Source of the DNA: Selaginella moellendorffii
Lineage: Eukaryota; Streptophyta; Lycopodiopsida; Selaginellales; Selaginellaceae
NCBI RefSeq assembly: GCF_000143415.4
Contig: NW_003314398.1
Coordinates: 96,646-160,645, forward strand
Length of the DNA: 64,000 nt
Direction: 5' to 3'
Shown here: positions 1 to 10,210 of the stretch, piece after piece
How the letters are laid out: each line of letters opens with the position of its first letter
Numbering within the stretch: the stretch's first letter is position 1
Notes under the pieces: generated by a model
What the model was told of the DNA's origin: nothing
Database searches by the model: none
What the model saw: the letters and a program-made list of their open reading frames with translations, nothing else
Made by a program: the position numbers and the translations under genes

Positions 1-1347
1 ATGAGAGCAGACCGTTCTGCCACTATCAGATGAGACCTCAGAAGCATTCGCGTTGTCAGGACTTGAGACGGAGTTGACGCTATCTTCGGTCGCAACAGAA
101 TCCTCGGCCTTGTCTTTGAAAAGCCTCTTGAATAAACTCGGGCTGCTACGGTCTTCCTTTTTAGAAGAAGATCGGCTCTCGTCCCCGGTGCGGTCCTTGT
201 CCCGAAACAATCGTTTAAAAAATCCATCTGCGCCTGGGCTGTTCTCCGGGGTTCCGAAGGTGGCGCTGTCGAAGATGCTTTCTTCTTCCGGATGAACCCG
301 GAAAAACTTCCTAAAAAGAAAAAACTCGGACCCTTCTTCTTCATCCCAAATCTTCTCTTCGTCGTCTGTTTTGTCCCGATCGTCGTGCTTCTCCCGGAAT
401 ATCTTCTTGAACATGAAAAGCAGGCCTTTCACCTCGTCCTCGTCCACGCTTCCCCTCACCCGATCCTCTCCATCGCTCTTGTCTCGGAAAATCCTCCGGA
501 AGAAACTCTCCGTGGCTAGCTCGTCACTGCGAACGACCCGTTCATCGTCTCGAAAGAGCCTACGAAAGAAGCTTTCCTGCTCGGCATCCTTGGACTGATC
601 CGGATCCTCCTCCTCCTTGTCCCGGAACTTTTTCAGCACGTCGCGAACTTTGGTGGCGGGCATCAGCTTCTTGAAGACCCTGTACGACGACTCCGACGAC
701 TCTTCCTGCGAGCCTTTCACCCCTGCGGAAGCCTTCGATCCTACTGCATCATCACTCACGGCTGCAGCAGTAGCGGTGGCGGAGGCGGCGGCGGACTTCT
801 GGATGGGAGAAGATGTCAACGGGAGTATCCTTCGTGACGAAGATGAAAGGAGCTTGAACATGCGACTCTTACCGCTAGGACTGGTGATAGCCTTTTGCGG
901 CTTTATCAGCGGCGGCCAGTCGCCGGCCAGCGACGCCAATTGGCACTTCTCTTGCAGCCTGCGAATCTCTTCGTTGTCATCTAGATCCTCCGCCTCGGCC
1001 AGGAGAAACCAATGGACCTTGACGGCAATCTTCAAGGACTTGGTGCACATATCCACGATATACTTGTCCAGCGAGGGGCTCGGCTTGGTGATCATCATGT
1101 AGCAGAGCTGGAAGAGGTAGCTCTCAATGCCGGTGATGGGCAGCGTATACATCCTGTTGCAAAGATAGTCCCGGACCCCGGAGTGCTCGTGCTTGTACAA
1201 ATAGCTCACGGCGATCCATTCGCAGAAAAAGGCCGAGTCGAAGAACCGGATGAGCCAGCCATTGTCCCCGGAGCTACTGGGAGTTCTCGTGATCTCGCGA
1301 GGCTCCTCGGCCTCGGCCCCCGAGTTATAGCCAAGAATGCGTACCAT
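1..1347 (-). CDS. PI4Kbeta: Phosphatidylinositol 4-kinase beta, N-terminal part (runs off the left edge)
   Basis: PI4-kinase beta makes PI4P on Golgi and trans-Golgi membranes. The frame from the ATG at 1345-1347 is open for 449 codons to the window edge, so the catalytic domain lies outside. Residues about 28-130 form the N-terminal lipid-kinase-unique region, with recognisable stretches FFDSAFFCEWIAVSYLY, RDYLCNRMYTLPITGIESYL and KVHWFLLAEAEDLDDNEE. After it come about six copies of the plant-specific charged repeat, built on a core like FFKRLFRD followed by acidic residues (cores include FFRRLFRDD, FFRRIFRD, MFKKIFRE, FRKFFR, FFKRLFRD, LFKRLFKD). These repeats separate plant PI4K beta from the animal form. 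No intron interrupts the visible part. The family is clear; only completeness is unknown. Confidence 0.93.
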   Translation of the reverse strand, partial: MVRILGYNSGAEAEEPREITRTPSSSGDNGWLIRFFDSAFFCEWIAVSYLYKHEHSGVRDYLCNRMYTLPITGIESYLFQLCYMMITKPSPSLDKYIVDMCTKSLKIAVKVHWFLLAEAEDLDDNEEIRRLQEKCQLASLAGDWPPLIKPQKAITSPSGKSRMFKLLSSSSRRILPLTSSPIQKSAAASATATAAAVSDDAVGSKASAGVKGSQEESSESSYRVFKKLMPATKVRDVLKKFRDKEEEDPDQSKDAEQESFFRRLFRDDERVVRSDELATESFFRRIFRDKSDGEDRVRGSVDEDEVKGLLFMFKKIFREKHDDRDKTDDEEKIWDEEEGSEFFLFRKFFRVHPEEESIFDSATFGTPENSPGADGFFKRLFRDKDRTGDESRSSSKKEDRSSPSLFKRLFKDKAEDSVATEDSVNSVSSPDNANASEVSSDSGRTVCSH

Positions 1348-2220
1348 TTCTTCGTCTTGAGCCCGACCTAGGAATTTTTTCGATTCTCGATCTATCCTGA
1401 ATCTACAATCCTCATCCCAGAGCTCTTCTTGCCGCGCATTGAGCTATAGCCTAGGGCAGCACTCACCTCACGGCGCCATGGAATCCTCGTCCCCGCGCGG
1501 CCGATCTTTCTTCTTGGATCCACCTGCGGGAGCCTGCGCAGATCCGCGTCATCGCTGCTGCTGCTCCCAAGCCCTAAACCTAAAATCCGGAGGAAAAGAA
1601 GATCCCTGCTCTAAATCGGATGCTCCGGACGCCTGGATTCGCGCGACCTAGAATTTCCTCTTCTTTCCTCTGCGGTGCTTTCACTGAGCTCTTGGCCTTG
1701 GCTATGGTGGAGCCTTCTCCTTCTTAAAATTAAACCCCCATCCGACGGCCTCGAGAGCGCCAACGCGACACCGACGGCTGAGATCTTGCCCCTCGTAAAT
1801 TTCAAAAATAAAAAGAAAGAAAGGGAGGATTTAGGTCGAGCGATCGAGCACCGCCATTGCTCCAATGTCTCGATCGATCATCAGGTGAATCAGTGAAATA
1901 TTTCCAGGAGCTGAGATCCTCCCAGGCATAGCAAGCGCTGCGATTTCGTCTTGTGCGCGATCAACTGCTGTCCCTACGCCGCATTCTCGCAAGAAATCGC
2001 TTGGCAGCGGAGCGATGTAGAACCGGGGCGCTCGATCGCTCCCTGGCGGTACGGTATTTCGACCAATCGAGCTAGTTGCTACTTAGATCTCGTGAGTGCT
2101 TCCGAAAAAAAAAATCCTAGCTCCAAAAGAATTTCTTATTTCCTCCATCCAGCTTGTGCTTCCTTATTCGAAACCAATCATTTTTATTGTACACTATGTT
2201 TCTTCCTCTCACTCACTCAC
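1348..2220. other. Intergenic: PI4K 5' region and aspartic protease 3' region
   Basis: About 870 bases with short pyrimidine-rich runs and only short overlapping frames, none with a recognisable domain or matching codon use. It should hold the promoter and 5' UTR of the PI4K gene and the 3' UTR of the protease gene. No convincing TATA box or RNA gene was seen. Confidence 0.5.
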
Positions 2221-3723
2221 TCACAACTGACGATTCAGCAGGATGGCAAGGACGATCGCCGCGATCAACTTGGAGTGGACGAGGAACGAGCCAGCAGCAC
2301 CACTACAGTCGGCTCTCTCGAATCCAACTCTCGATCTCTCGTTGTCATACTCCACAAGGTAATTGCTCTGCTGGTAGTTTCCCAGTACGTTGATCTTGCC
2401 AAAACCACTTTTCTGGGAGCTTAGGATCGCCAGGCACACCGTAACTTCGTTGCCGGCAGCAGAGACCGGCACGAACAGATGCTCGAAGCGGAGCTCCAGC
2501 CTGACATTGTTCTGCAGCGACAGCCTCACCTCCGGCACGCCGGGAAGGCTCGAGCCAGCCGAGATGTTGTAGCAGTCGTCGAACCCCGCGGCCGCGCCAA
2601 CTTTCTTCCGCAAGCCCGACCGGTTGGAGGCGGCGAAAGCGTTGCGGAAAGCCGTGTAGGCGTCGTCCACGACCCGAGTGAAGGTGGTGCCCGAGTCGAG
2701 GACTGTGCCTCCATCGCCGGTGCTCGGGTCAAGCTTGAAAGCCGACTCTGGAATGGCCAGAGTCTTGCCGTCGACGGAGATGGAAGTGAGGCCGACGTAG
2801 TAGAGCTGAGAGCGAGCAGGAGTGACCGGGTTATCCAGCAGCGGCGTGTAGCTAACCTTGCTCTTGGATAGGCCCGAATCACCGAGAAAGATGACGCCGG
2901 TTGCGCGAGGCTGCCAAGGCTGCGATGGGAAACAGTAGCTGAACTTGCTGCCACCAAGCCGGTCCTTGAGCTGCGACGGCAGCGAGAGATTACCTCGGTT
3001 GAATCCCACGATGCCGAGGCTGCCGAGGTCGACGAGAAACCCCTGCGGGCTGTGAGCACAGCCAAAGGCAACGTCGCGGAACTGGACGGCTTGGCTGCTA
3101 CTGTTGGTGCTGTTGAGGAAGATCACGTCCTGCGAAAAGTCCCCGGTGGAGTTTCGCGAGTCGCCATAGGAGAGCGAGTACGTGCAAGCGGCGGACGAGT
3201 TCACGCAGGGCTGGGACGAGCCATTGGAGGTTTGCTGCTGGACGGCCAGGCAGAGTTGCGAGATGCAAGGAACTTGGCGGTAGCTCTGGGAGGCTGCCGG
3301 GTCGAAGACAGGCCTGGAGCGGCTGCCGCACTGGACGAGCACGGCCTCGCTCCCCGTGTCGATGATGGCGCTTAAATTCTTCTGGAGTGAGCCGATTCCC
3401 AGCTGCATGGAGAAGAGCGCGTAGTCTTCGAGCGGCGTGACCACGGACCTCACTCCACTGGTTGGCCGATTCCCTCGCAAGTCAAGGTGATTGTTTTGGT
3501 TGTCTTGGACTTGAGACTGGATCCTGCTCAAGCTCTCACGGACTTGCTCCTGCAGGAAAGTTGGGAAGACTGGACGCCAAAAGGAGCTGAGAGGCCTGTC
3601 CTCTCCGGCGGCACGTACCACGAAGAAGCAAACGACGATGGAGAAAACGCTTTTGAGACGCTGACCATAGCTCTCGCTGGAGTTTGAGCGGAGATGGGAA
3701 AGAACTTCTCGCGATCGAGGCAT
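2221..3723 (-). CDS. Nepenthesin-type aspartic protease (family A1), single exon
   Basis: A 500-residue pepsin-like endopeptidase, probably secreted or membrane-bound. A hydrophobic stretch at residues 25-39 is a signal peptide or anchor and is followed by a basic/glutamine-rich prosegment. The first catalytic motif is DTGS at residues 122-125; the second is DSGTTFTR near residue 343. The cysteine-rich insert and the SYGDS..STG segment between them are typical of plant nepenthesin-like proteases. The segment after the first aspartate reads EAVLVQC and lacks the tryptophan usually found there. The last 20 or so residues are hydrophobic after a small-residue stretch (CSGAAGS), which could be a GPI-attachment signal. 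Single-exon structure is normal for many members. Substrate unknown. Confidence 0.9.
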   Translation of the reverse strand: MPRSREVLSHLRSNSSESYGQRLKSVFSIVVCFFVVRAAGEDRPLSSFWRPVFPTFLQEQVRESLSRIQSQVQDNQNNHLDLRGNRPTSGVRSVVTPLEDYALFSMQLGIGSLQKNLSAIIDTGSEAVLVQCGSRSRPVFDPAASQSYRQVPCISQLCLAVQQQTSNGSSQPCVNSSAACTYSLSYGDSRNSTGDFSQDVIFLNSTNSSSQAVQFRDVAFGCAHSPQGFLVDLGSLGIVGFNRGNLSLPSQLKDRLGGSKFSYCFPSQPWQPRATGVIFLGDSGLSKSKVSYTPLLDNPVTPARSQLYYVGLTSISVDGKTLAIPESAFKLDPSTGDGGTVLDSGTTFTRVVDDAYTAFRNAFAASNRSGLRKKVGAAAGFDDCYNISAGSSLPGVPEVRLSLQNNVRLELRFEHLFVPVSAAGNEVTVCLAILSSQKSGFGKINVLGNYQQSNYLVEYDNERSRVGFERADCSGAAGSFLVHSKLIAAIVLAILLNRQL

Positions 3724-3999
3724 GATCTTTCAGAGCAGTGAATGGTCGTCGAGCTTAAAGCAGGTTGCTCACTAGTGGGAGGTGATGACAGATGCAAGGA
3801 ATCAGTCAGGCCACCGCGAAGTCAACTTTCCCGGAAGGAAAAAAAGATTTCTCGGCATAGTACGTCAACGAGGTACATGTTTTTCGTCTATTATCAGTGG
3901 CCTGCTGACGCTCTACGTGACTCTTGCATGCAAACGCAATCGCTCAAAAACATTTTCCGGAAAGCAGCAATCAATACCTTGAATGATTTGCGTCGTCTC

Positions 4000-5502
4000 T
4001 CAAATCTGCGCACCCCAGACATCTTGCCTGGCTTTTAGTCGCCAGCCTTTGAGCTCGCTGCCCTCGATGCTGCTGATGGATGGAGCGATGTCCGAGCCTT
4101 GGGGAACTCTCACCCGAGCAACGAGCTTCTGCCGGGCCTTGAAAAGCGACACGGGTTCTCTCACTCCGAGCTGCTTCAGGTGCTGCTGGAGCTCCTCCTC
4201 CGTGACCGTCGGGTTGAGCTCCGAGATGAAGATGGTGGGATCGCTGTCGGCGTCGTCGCGTTTCAGAGGTGGCGGCCGAGTTTGAGCCGGGGACAGCTTC
4301 ACAAGCTTGCCAGTCTCCTTTTCAATCTTGTTCTTGACATCTCGCACGGCTCCCAGTTCGTAGAGCCGCTCTAGCGTTAGCTTGTCCCAAAGGATCTCTG
4401 GAATAGAAGTAGCGGTGAGGATCTTGTTCGTAAGTTTGTGGAGTTATAACACACCTGTTGGCTTTGGGAGGCTCGTTCCTGTGAAGATGATTCTTGTTGG
4501 CGTGCATATAACATCCACAGGAACGTCGTGTTTTGCCATGAGCTCGATTGGCATGTCACTTACGAGTTGCTTATCGTCCACTGCGAGCGAGAAAAGAGAG
4601 AAAGAAAAGAATAAGAACAAGCTCGCGATGAATGGAACTTAGTATTTACCTGTAGTCACCACCAGCGTTTTCTCGTTTATTTTCATGCGTCGAAGAAGCA
4701 CGTATTCCATGTCTTCCAGGCCCTGTTATCCAATTCTCAGTATCAAGAACATTTCACTTTCGAAAAAGCTTTCTTACGTCGCCTTTGCCAATCCTTGCAC
4801 CAGTTTGAGGATCAACAGCAACGGAGCCCACCACAATGAAGTTGACAATGACGAATTCATCCATTTTCATGTCCCTCCCGAAATTTACAAACTCTGGGAA
4901 CACTCGGGTTAGAGCCGAGTCGATCACATTGCAAAAAAGGAAGCCTTACTTCCTTTCATGCACGCCTCTGCTATCTGCGTGGTAGTCATGGCCGCGGGGT
5001 TGATCATCCTGAAAGTACCAGTTTGCAAGTGAGGAATAAGAACACTCTTCTTTGCTGCGACGTAAATGTAAGTCTTCGAATGCCATGGTTTTCTACGAGC
5101 CCGGTACCTCGCAGTAGCATGGTTCTCACGGGCTTGAGAACCGTGTCGGATCCTACGCAAACGCAAAAAGAATCACGATACTCGGGCAATTTCCTCGAGA
5201 GCTGTGAGCCAACAATCAAAGAAGAAAAACTAAGAGTTGAACGACGTAGAAACGAGGAAAGGATCGTCACTTACCGTGTACGCAGCCACATTTGCACCAC
5301 GGAAGACGGGATATCGATTCCTTGGCACTGTGCTCACGCCCGATTCGCACAAGCTCCACACTTTCTTCCTCACAGCCCATTTCCAAGCGGCCTCACCGGA
5401 TTCCGCCAATGCAGCTACATCGGAGCTCGATCGCGAGCTTGCCAGTCGATTCCAGCACGCCAACGCCGCCCGCCGAGCCCTGGAGCGCAGCGCAGCTTCC
5501 AT
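4000..5502 (-). CDS. 5-formyl-THF cyclo-ligase-like protein with RRM-like C-terminus, copy 1
   Basis: Seven exons on the minus strand: 5502-5275, 5201-5108, 5054-4950, 4893-4778, 4722-4650, 4580-4455, 4397-4000. They sum to 380 codons (379 residues) with no stop. The first two thirds belong to the COG0212/MTHFSD branch of the cyclo-ligase fold: [12 protein letters not shown], then [24 protein letters not shown] and [11 protein letters not shown]. The true enzyme closes 5-formyl-THF with ATP; this branch is a paralogue whose reaction is unsettled, linked to thiamine metabolism by comparative genomics. The tail ([29 protein letters not shown]) has RRM strand/helix order but no aromatic RNP1 residues. 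The basic, Ser/Ala-rich N-terminus could be an organelle transit peptide. It shares a 48-bp divergent promoter with copy 2. Confidence 0.85.
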
Positions 5503-5550
5503 CGCTCACCATAAACCCTAGATACCCGCCATAAACCCTAAAATTTCCAA
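5503..5550. promoter_or_regulatory. 48-bp bidirectional promoter region with two telo-box motifs
   Basis: The only DNA between the start codons of two divergent paralogues. It holds two copies of AAACCCTA (5513-5520 and 5533-5540), each inside the longer repeat CCATAAACCCTA, spaced exactly 20 bp apart. Telo-boxes of this sequence are known plant promoter elements of growth and ribosome-biogenesis genes. Both 5' UTRs must be extremely short, or initiation must overlap the opposite gene. Joint regulation is inferred. Confidence 0.6.
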
Positions 5551-7114
5551 ATGCTGGGGAGGAAGCTCCGGGCGCCGCTCCCTCGCATTCTCTGGACGAG
5601 GAGCTCATCGTCCTCGAGCTCCTCCTCCTCGAGCTCCTCTTTCGAGCCCCATGACGCTTGGAAATGGCTGATCCGGCAGCAAGTCTGGGACACATTCCGG
5701 ATGAAACAGCGCCGATTTCCAGTGTTTGACGATCCCCAGGCGGCGGCGGAGAAGGTTTGTTCGTAGATTTTGATTTCTTTGCGGCTCATCTCTTCCATCC
5801 AGGTCCGAAAGCTCCCGGAATTTCAAGAAGCTCAGTGCGTGTATGTGAGCCCCGATGCTCCACAAAGGCCAATGCGAGCGATGGTATTAACAAGTATTAC
5901 GTGGGACTGCTCGATGGTTTCCTTTGTTCGCTCTCGCAGAGAGCAAAGCTTACGAAGCTCTCTCTTGGTTTGCAGACCAGAAAAAGCTTCTCGTCTCGCG
6001 ATTGCCAAAGGGATTGTTCACGATGATGGATCCTGTTCACTTGTCCGATTTCGACACGATGAAAGCCTTGGAGCAACCAGGTGCGTGCTGCGATTTTCGG
6101 TGTGAGTTTGATCAAATGAGAAGTATGATCCTTTTATCCTGCAGAGTTTAAGATGGATGGCATCCCGATTGGACTCGACGCAAGAATGAGAGTCCAACTC
6201 TTGGTCACTGGCTCTGTTGCTGTTGATCCAAAAACTGGAGCTCGTCTCGGCAAAGGCGAGGTAAGCTACTATCCATGGATCTTCCAAAGGAAAAAAAATC
6301 TTTTCTTTCTCTTCAGGGCTACTTTGACATGGAATACGCAATTCTTCGTCATCTCAACATTGTCAACGAATCAACGTTAGTGGTTACTACAGGCGAGTGG
6401 CCGCTTTCCTTTCCTTGAAGTTTTTCAATCGATCTATCTAAAATTCCGATTTTTTTCCTTAGTGCACGATGACCAGCTTGTGATTGATCTTCCGGAAGAC
6501 AAGCTCCTCAAGTACGATGTTCCAGTGGATGTTATATGCACCCCAAAGAGGACCATCTACACCCAGACTAAAATCCCAAAGCCAAGTGATGGTAACGTGA
6601 CAAATCTCCTCACTACCGTTGTCACTCTTTGATTTTTTTTCTGCAAGGTATTCTATGGGAGTGTTTGCCACGCCATATGCTCAGCAAGATGCCCGTCCTG
6701 CGAGAGCTCAAAGACGCAGTCGAGAAGAAGCGAGAGGCCGCTGTGGAAATGGCTGCAAAGACAGATCCACCGCTCATTGCTCCCATCGAGACTGGACCCG
6801 CGATTTTCATCAAAAGCCTCAATCCCACTCTCACGGAGCAGGAGCTCAAGTCACATTTGGAGCAGCATGGATTAGCGGCGGAGGAGCTGTCGCTCTACAG
6901 GACCGGAACCGGGAAAAACGTTGCTCGAGCAGTGATAGCCCAAGGCACGGACGTGGAGAAATGCGTCACCGCGATCGACAACACAAAGCTCAAAGGCTGG
7001 ATCATGAGAGCCAGGAGGGATAAACACACCAAGGAAGAGGAGCCACCTCCAGACCCGGCTATGGTGGCTCGGCAAGCAGCGGCTCAAAGGATCCGAGGCA
7101 CGCGTTTCTTCTAA
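5551..7114 (+). CDS. 5-formyl-THF cyclo-ligase-like protein with RRM-like C-terminus, copy 2
   Basis: Seven exons: 5551-5754, 5803-5893, 5976-6080, 6145-6260, 6317-6392, 6463-6591, 6648-7114, giving 396 codons (395 residues). Exons 3 and 4 are the same length as in copy 1 (105 and 116 nt). The N-terminus has basic residues and a run of serines, compatible with a transit peptide. Cyclo-ligase-like landmarks: [43 protein letters not shown] (nucleotide-binding loop), [24 protein letters not shown]. The RRM-like tail starts near residue 295 ([31 protein letters not shown]). Intron 5 uses a GC donor (CAG/GCGAGT). This is the best-conserved of the three copies in the nucleotide-binding loop. Biochemical role not established for the branch. 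Confidence 0.87.
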
Positions 7115-7430
7115 GCAAGTCGAAGATATCTATTTGGATCGTCGTCCTCATCATCGCAGGGATTCACAGCGATCGGAGACGTGAAAGAATGGATGAGCTA
7201 TGGAAGCTATCATGATCGTCCTCCTTGGTGGAAGGCGTTTCTTTTCGGCCTTGATCTTGCTTGGCAGCGTGGTTTTCTTGTCCCAGCCGCTCTCCAATTT
7301 TTTCTAACACTACAATGTGCTCCTCTTGCTTCTTCTCGGAGGAATTCTCCTTTTTGACACGCTTTTATACTTACAATCTCGCGGGGAAGACAGTCAAAAT
7401 ACGTTTTTTTTAAAACTAGGTCGGATAAAT
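7115..7430. repeat. Downstream half of a segmental duplication (pairs with 20905-21260)
   Basis: Bases after the copy 2 stop are near-identical to those after the broken copy at 20.9 kb, apart from several small deletions. On the minus strand the 20.9-kb version holds a 72-codon frame (see 20903-21121); here that frame is shortened. No gene is supported here. Confidence 0.6.
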
Positions 7431-7600
7431 CTTAGGCGTGAGGATCTTGTCGCCGCGGGGAGAGATCAGGCGGGCGCTACCAGCATTGTTGTCTATTTCC
7501 AGAATTTTTGCCGTGAGCAGGCCTCGAGCGCTGGGGACGCCTGGAAGTGGACAATAAGGAAGAAGGTTCTGGAATTGGTCGTGCAATTGAACTACCATTG
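7431..7600 (+). pseudogene. Truncated first exon of cyclo-ligase-like copy 3
   Basis: Matches exon 1 of the intact paralogue at 21271-21507 (shared [11 protein letters not shown] and the preceding Arg/Ala-rich leader). The start codon is destroyed by a small deletion, the segment between leader and core is shortened, and the frame closes soon after the core motif. No further exons follow. It is the right end of the duplicated block 6272-7590 / 20266-21430. Confidence 0.75.
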
Positions 7601-9130
7601 AACTACCAGCTTACGCTATTCATTTAGACACATTCTCTATCAGAAGTATGGAAGATTTTTTCTTTAAAAACAGCATCCCTCTCATGGTTGTCACTTGCTC
7701 TCCTTCTCTAGTGTCTATTCTTGTCGCCATGAAAGCTGCAAATGCAGTGCCAATCATAAATGCTCCAATGAACTTCTCCCTTGGATTCAACATCAGTTTG
7801 GCTGTGACATCGAAAAGAGAGTTATCAAGGCTAAAAGATCAATCATGTAAATCATTTTCTCATTTTCTCTTCTTGCAGAGCTAATTTGTAACAAAGTGTT
7901 TATCTTTTTGCTCTTACTTCATTCTTTCTCTAATGGCAATAGAGCAAGATAGAGCAAAGGCAAAATCTGCCACTGTTCCTACCCTCTATATGACACTGCT
8001 TTAAATTGGTTTCTTCTTGCTCCTAAAAAGGTTTGGGGTGTGATTTCATCACTCTTTGCAAAAGAAGCATAACTCTTGAAGAACCCAAAAGTTTTTTGGC
8101 TAGCCCAATTTAACAAAATCGCAAATCTTGTGAATTGCTATATACGGGTCATGTATCATTAATGTTATTTGAAGTAGATCTTGGTCCTTTTGCTTATTTA
8201 GACTCATTGCTTTATGTATTACTATAAATCTAAATATTGCTCTAGTATATGTTGCTATCGTCTAGATTGATGAGAATGCAGTGGATTTTTCAAGCAATCT
8301 ACTGAGGGATATTCCCCATCGATGTGGACCTGCCATATGGTTCTTGGCCTTCGTACTCATTTTTAGAGGATACAGCCTGATAGGTCTTATGGCCTTGGAG
8401 TCGGCGAGGCAAGAGCAAGTCAGCAGTATCAATGATGAGGACTCTTTGTGGGTATGGACGCAGGAGCCTGTGATTCATCTGAATCAGCTGCATGGGATCC
8501 TTGTGCTGTGGTGCTCACCTGCCTATGCACCTCTGCCGCTGTTGAACATCATGTGTCCTGTTGATAGCTTCGTGGTGGTGAATTGGCAAGGATTTGAGAC
8601 AGGTTTCCAAGAATGGTGGGCATCTCACCATACTGATCCTGTGAAAGGTGTAAAAGACGTGCAAGTGTTTAAGCATAAGTTGCTAAACATGTCTTTAAAG
8701 TATACTAACATAGTTTTATGAATTATTATTTATCCTTTCCTTCCATGGGAAAGGATTTTTAGGATGTTTAATTGGGCATCCAGAATTATCCATCAATGAT
8801 TCTTCAAATAAGCATATGCACTTCAAAGTTATTAAAGTTTTAAAACTTATTTTTGTTAGGCAATGGATGGGCTTACTCATCATTGAAAGTCCTATTCATC
8901 AGTGTTACAGGCAATGGCAACTGGAACACGTACCCATTCACTAAGCTCTAGGTTTATATAATCTTTGGCAACATTGCCTTTAGTGTGGTAGCATTCAATG
9001 ATAATTGGCTGGCCTTGTGCATGCAAGACGATACACTGCTCAAGGCTCATATCACTTTTCGGGAGCATGCACAGATGCTATTGAAGCTGGGGTATCTCAT
9101 CAAACTGGCCAGAAACAACATTCCTCCACT
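7601..9130. other. AT-rich spacer with one unrecognised 146-codon frame (8281-8721, +)
   Basis: Mostly AT-rich sequence. The frame 8281-8721 is the only long one; it encodes an N-terminal hydrophobic stretch and a Trp-rich patch (GFETGFQEWWASHH) but has no start context or splice partners I can support. It looks like a remnant of a mobile-element or other old gene. No function is assigned. Confidence 0.35.
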
Positions 9131-9139
9131 CGAAGCTCA

Positions 9140-9740
9140 ACAAGCTCGAACACTGTGGAAGCCAGTTTGTGGCGGAGTTTCTCGTCTCAATGTGAGATGG
9201 GAGTTGCCAAGCTGAGACACATGGCCACGAAGTTCGAGTTTTTGGACGTGGGCAGCTTGCAGGGGATGGTAGCACTTCACTCCTCGTCCTGCATGGTTCG
9301 AGCAGCTTGGAAGGGCAAGCCAGTGGTGCTCAAGCTGAGAGACCTGACCCTGTCCGATCGCTTGGAGGAGGAGCTGCAAGACGATCTGGGAAGCATACAT
9401 GTACATGAGACTGCAGAAGCTCCAAGGGTCGGTGCATCCCTGTGCTCTACTCTTCCATGGGGGGATGTTCTCCTTCCTCATGATGTCCGACGCTAGAGTT
9501 GGGGACGTGCTGCTCCCGGACCCTACGTGCCCACCAGAAGCTGCCATAGCTGCAGCGCAGAGATGCAGGGAAGCTGTGAGCGGTATGCACAACCGGGGAA
9601 TTCTCCATGGGGACCTTGTGTTTACCAACGTGGCCGTCTTGCGGAGGCCCAGTGGAGGCTATGCTGGCATGCTGGTGGGATTCTCGCAGGCCAGGCTTGT
9701 TGGCCCGGGAGAGCAGCGGCATCTGCTGTCCAAGGAGTGA
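9140..9740 (+). pseudogene. Decayed protein-kinase-like domain
   Basis: Two frames join at about 9385 by a one-base shift. Upstream: a lobe with a VVLKLRDLTLSDRLEEEL stretch. Downstream: WEAYMYMRLQKLQG, then a catalytic-loop-like HGDLVFTN near 9608 and VGFSQARL near 9677, ending at a stop at 9738-9740. In intact kinase-like proteins the last motif carries an aspartate (like DFS or DFG); here it is glycine. Frameshift plus loss of a metal-binding residue argues for a dead gene. The subfamily is not identified. Confidence 0.6.
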
Positions 9741-9959
9741 CTTCATCTGGAAAGCATGCTCAGGGTTTTGCTACCAAAGGTGGAAGAGGACGTGGTGGTT
9801 TACTACAAATGAGGAGAAGGTGAGTACCATTCGCTGCTTCTCACTTTGCTTATTTTTTCTTTCGGAGACACGTCCAGATCGTCTATGACTAGTTGAAAGT
9901 ACAAGTAGTAGCTACTTTGACGCATTGAATACATTGTAGCTGCAAATGCATTTCATACA

Positions 9960-10210
9960 ATAAGAAAGATATGCAACTTGTGTGCTTGTGTGATTCGAAG
10001 CAAGGAATAAACAATCCAAGTACCTAGTGCAGAAAACAATGAGCTACTTCACCACCACTGTCCTCCCTCTATGCATCACTTGCAAACTTGGTGGCTTCAA
10101 AAGAAAGAAAGGTTTTTCTCTGGGATTGCATTGGAACTAATTTGGCAAGAAAGGGAGGCAAAATGGATGTTTCTGCATAGTGTTCAGGCCTTCTTTGCCC
10201 AACCACAAAG
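9960..10210. repeat. Diverged direct repeat, unit 1
   Basis: Shares long interrupted identity with 10972-11290, including CCTAGTGCAGAAAA, CCCTCTATGCATCACTTGCA, AGAAAGGTTTTTCTCT and GGAGGCAAAATGGAT in the same order and orientation. It may be an old LTR pair or a tandem duplication. Confidence 0.6.

Noticed and set aside
5884-5941. Shorter intron models between exons 2 and 3 of copy 2 (acceptors near 5939-5941)
   Set aside because: They keep frame but add residues absent from copies 1 and 3. The acceptor at 5975 gives the same exon length (105 nt) and an ungapped match to copy 1.
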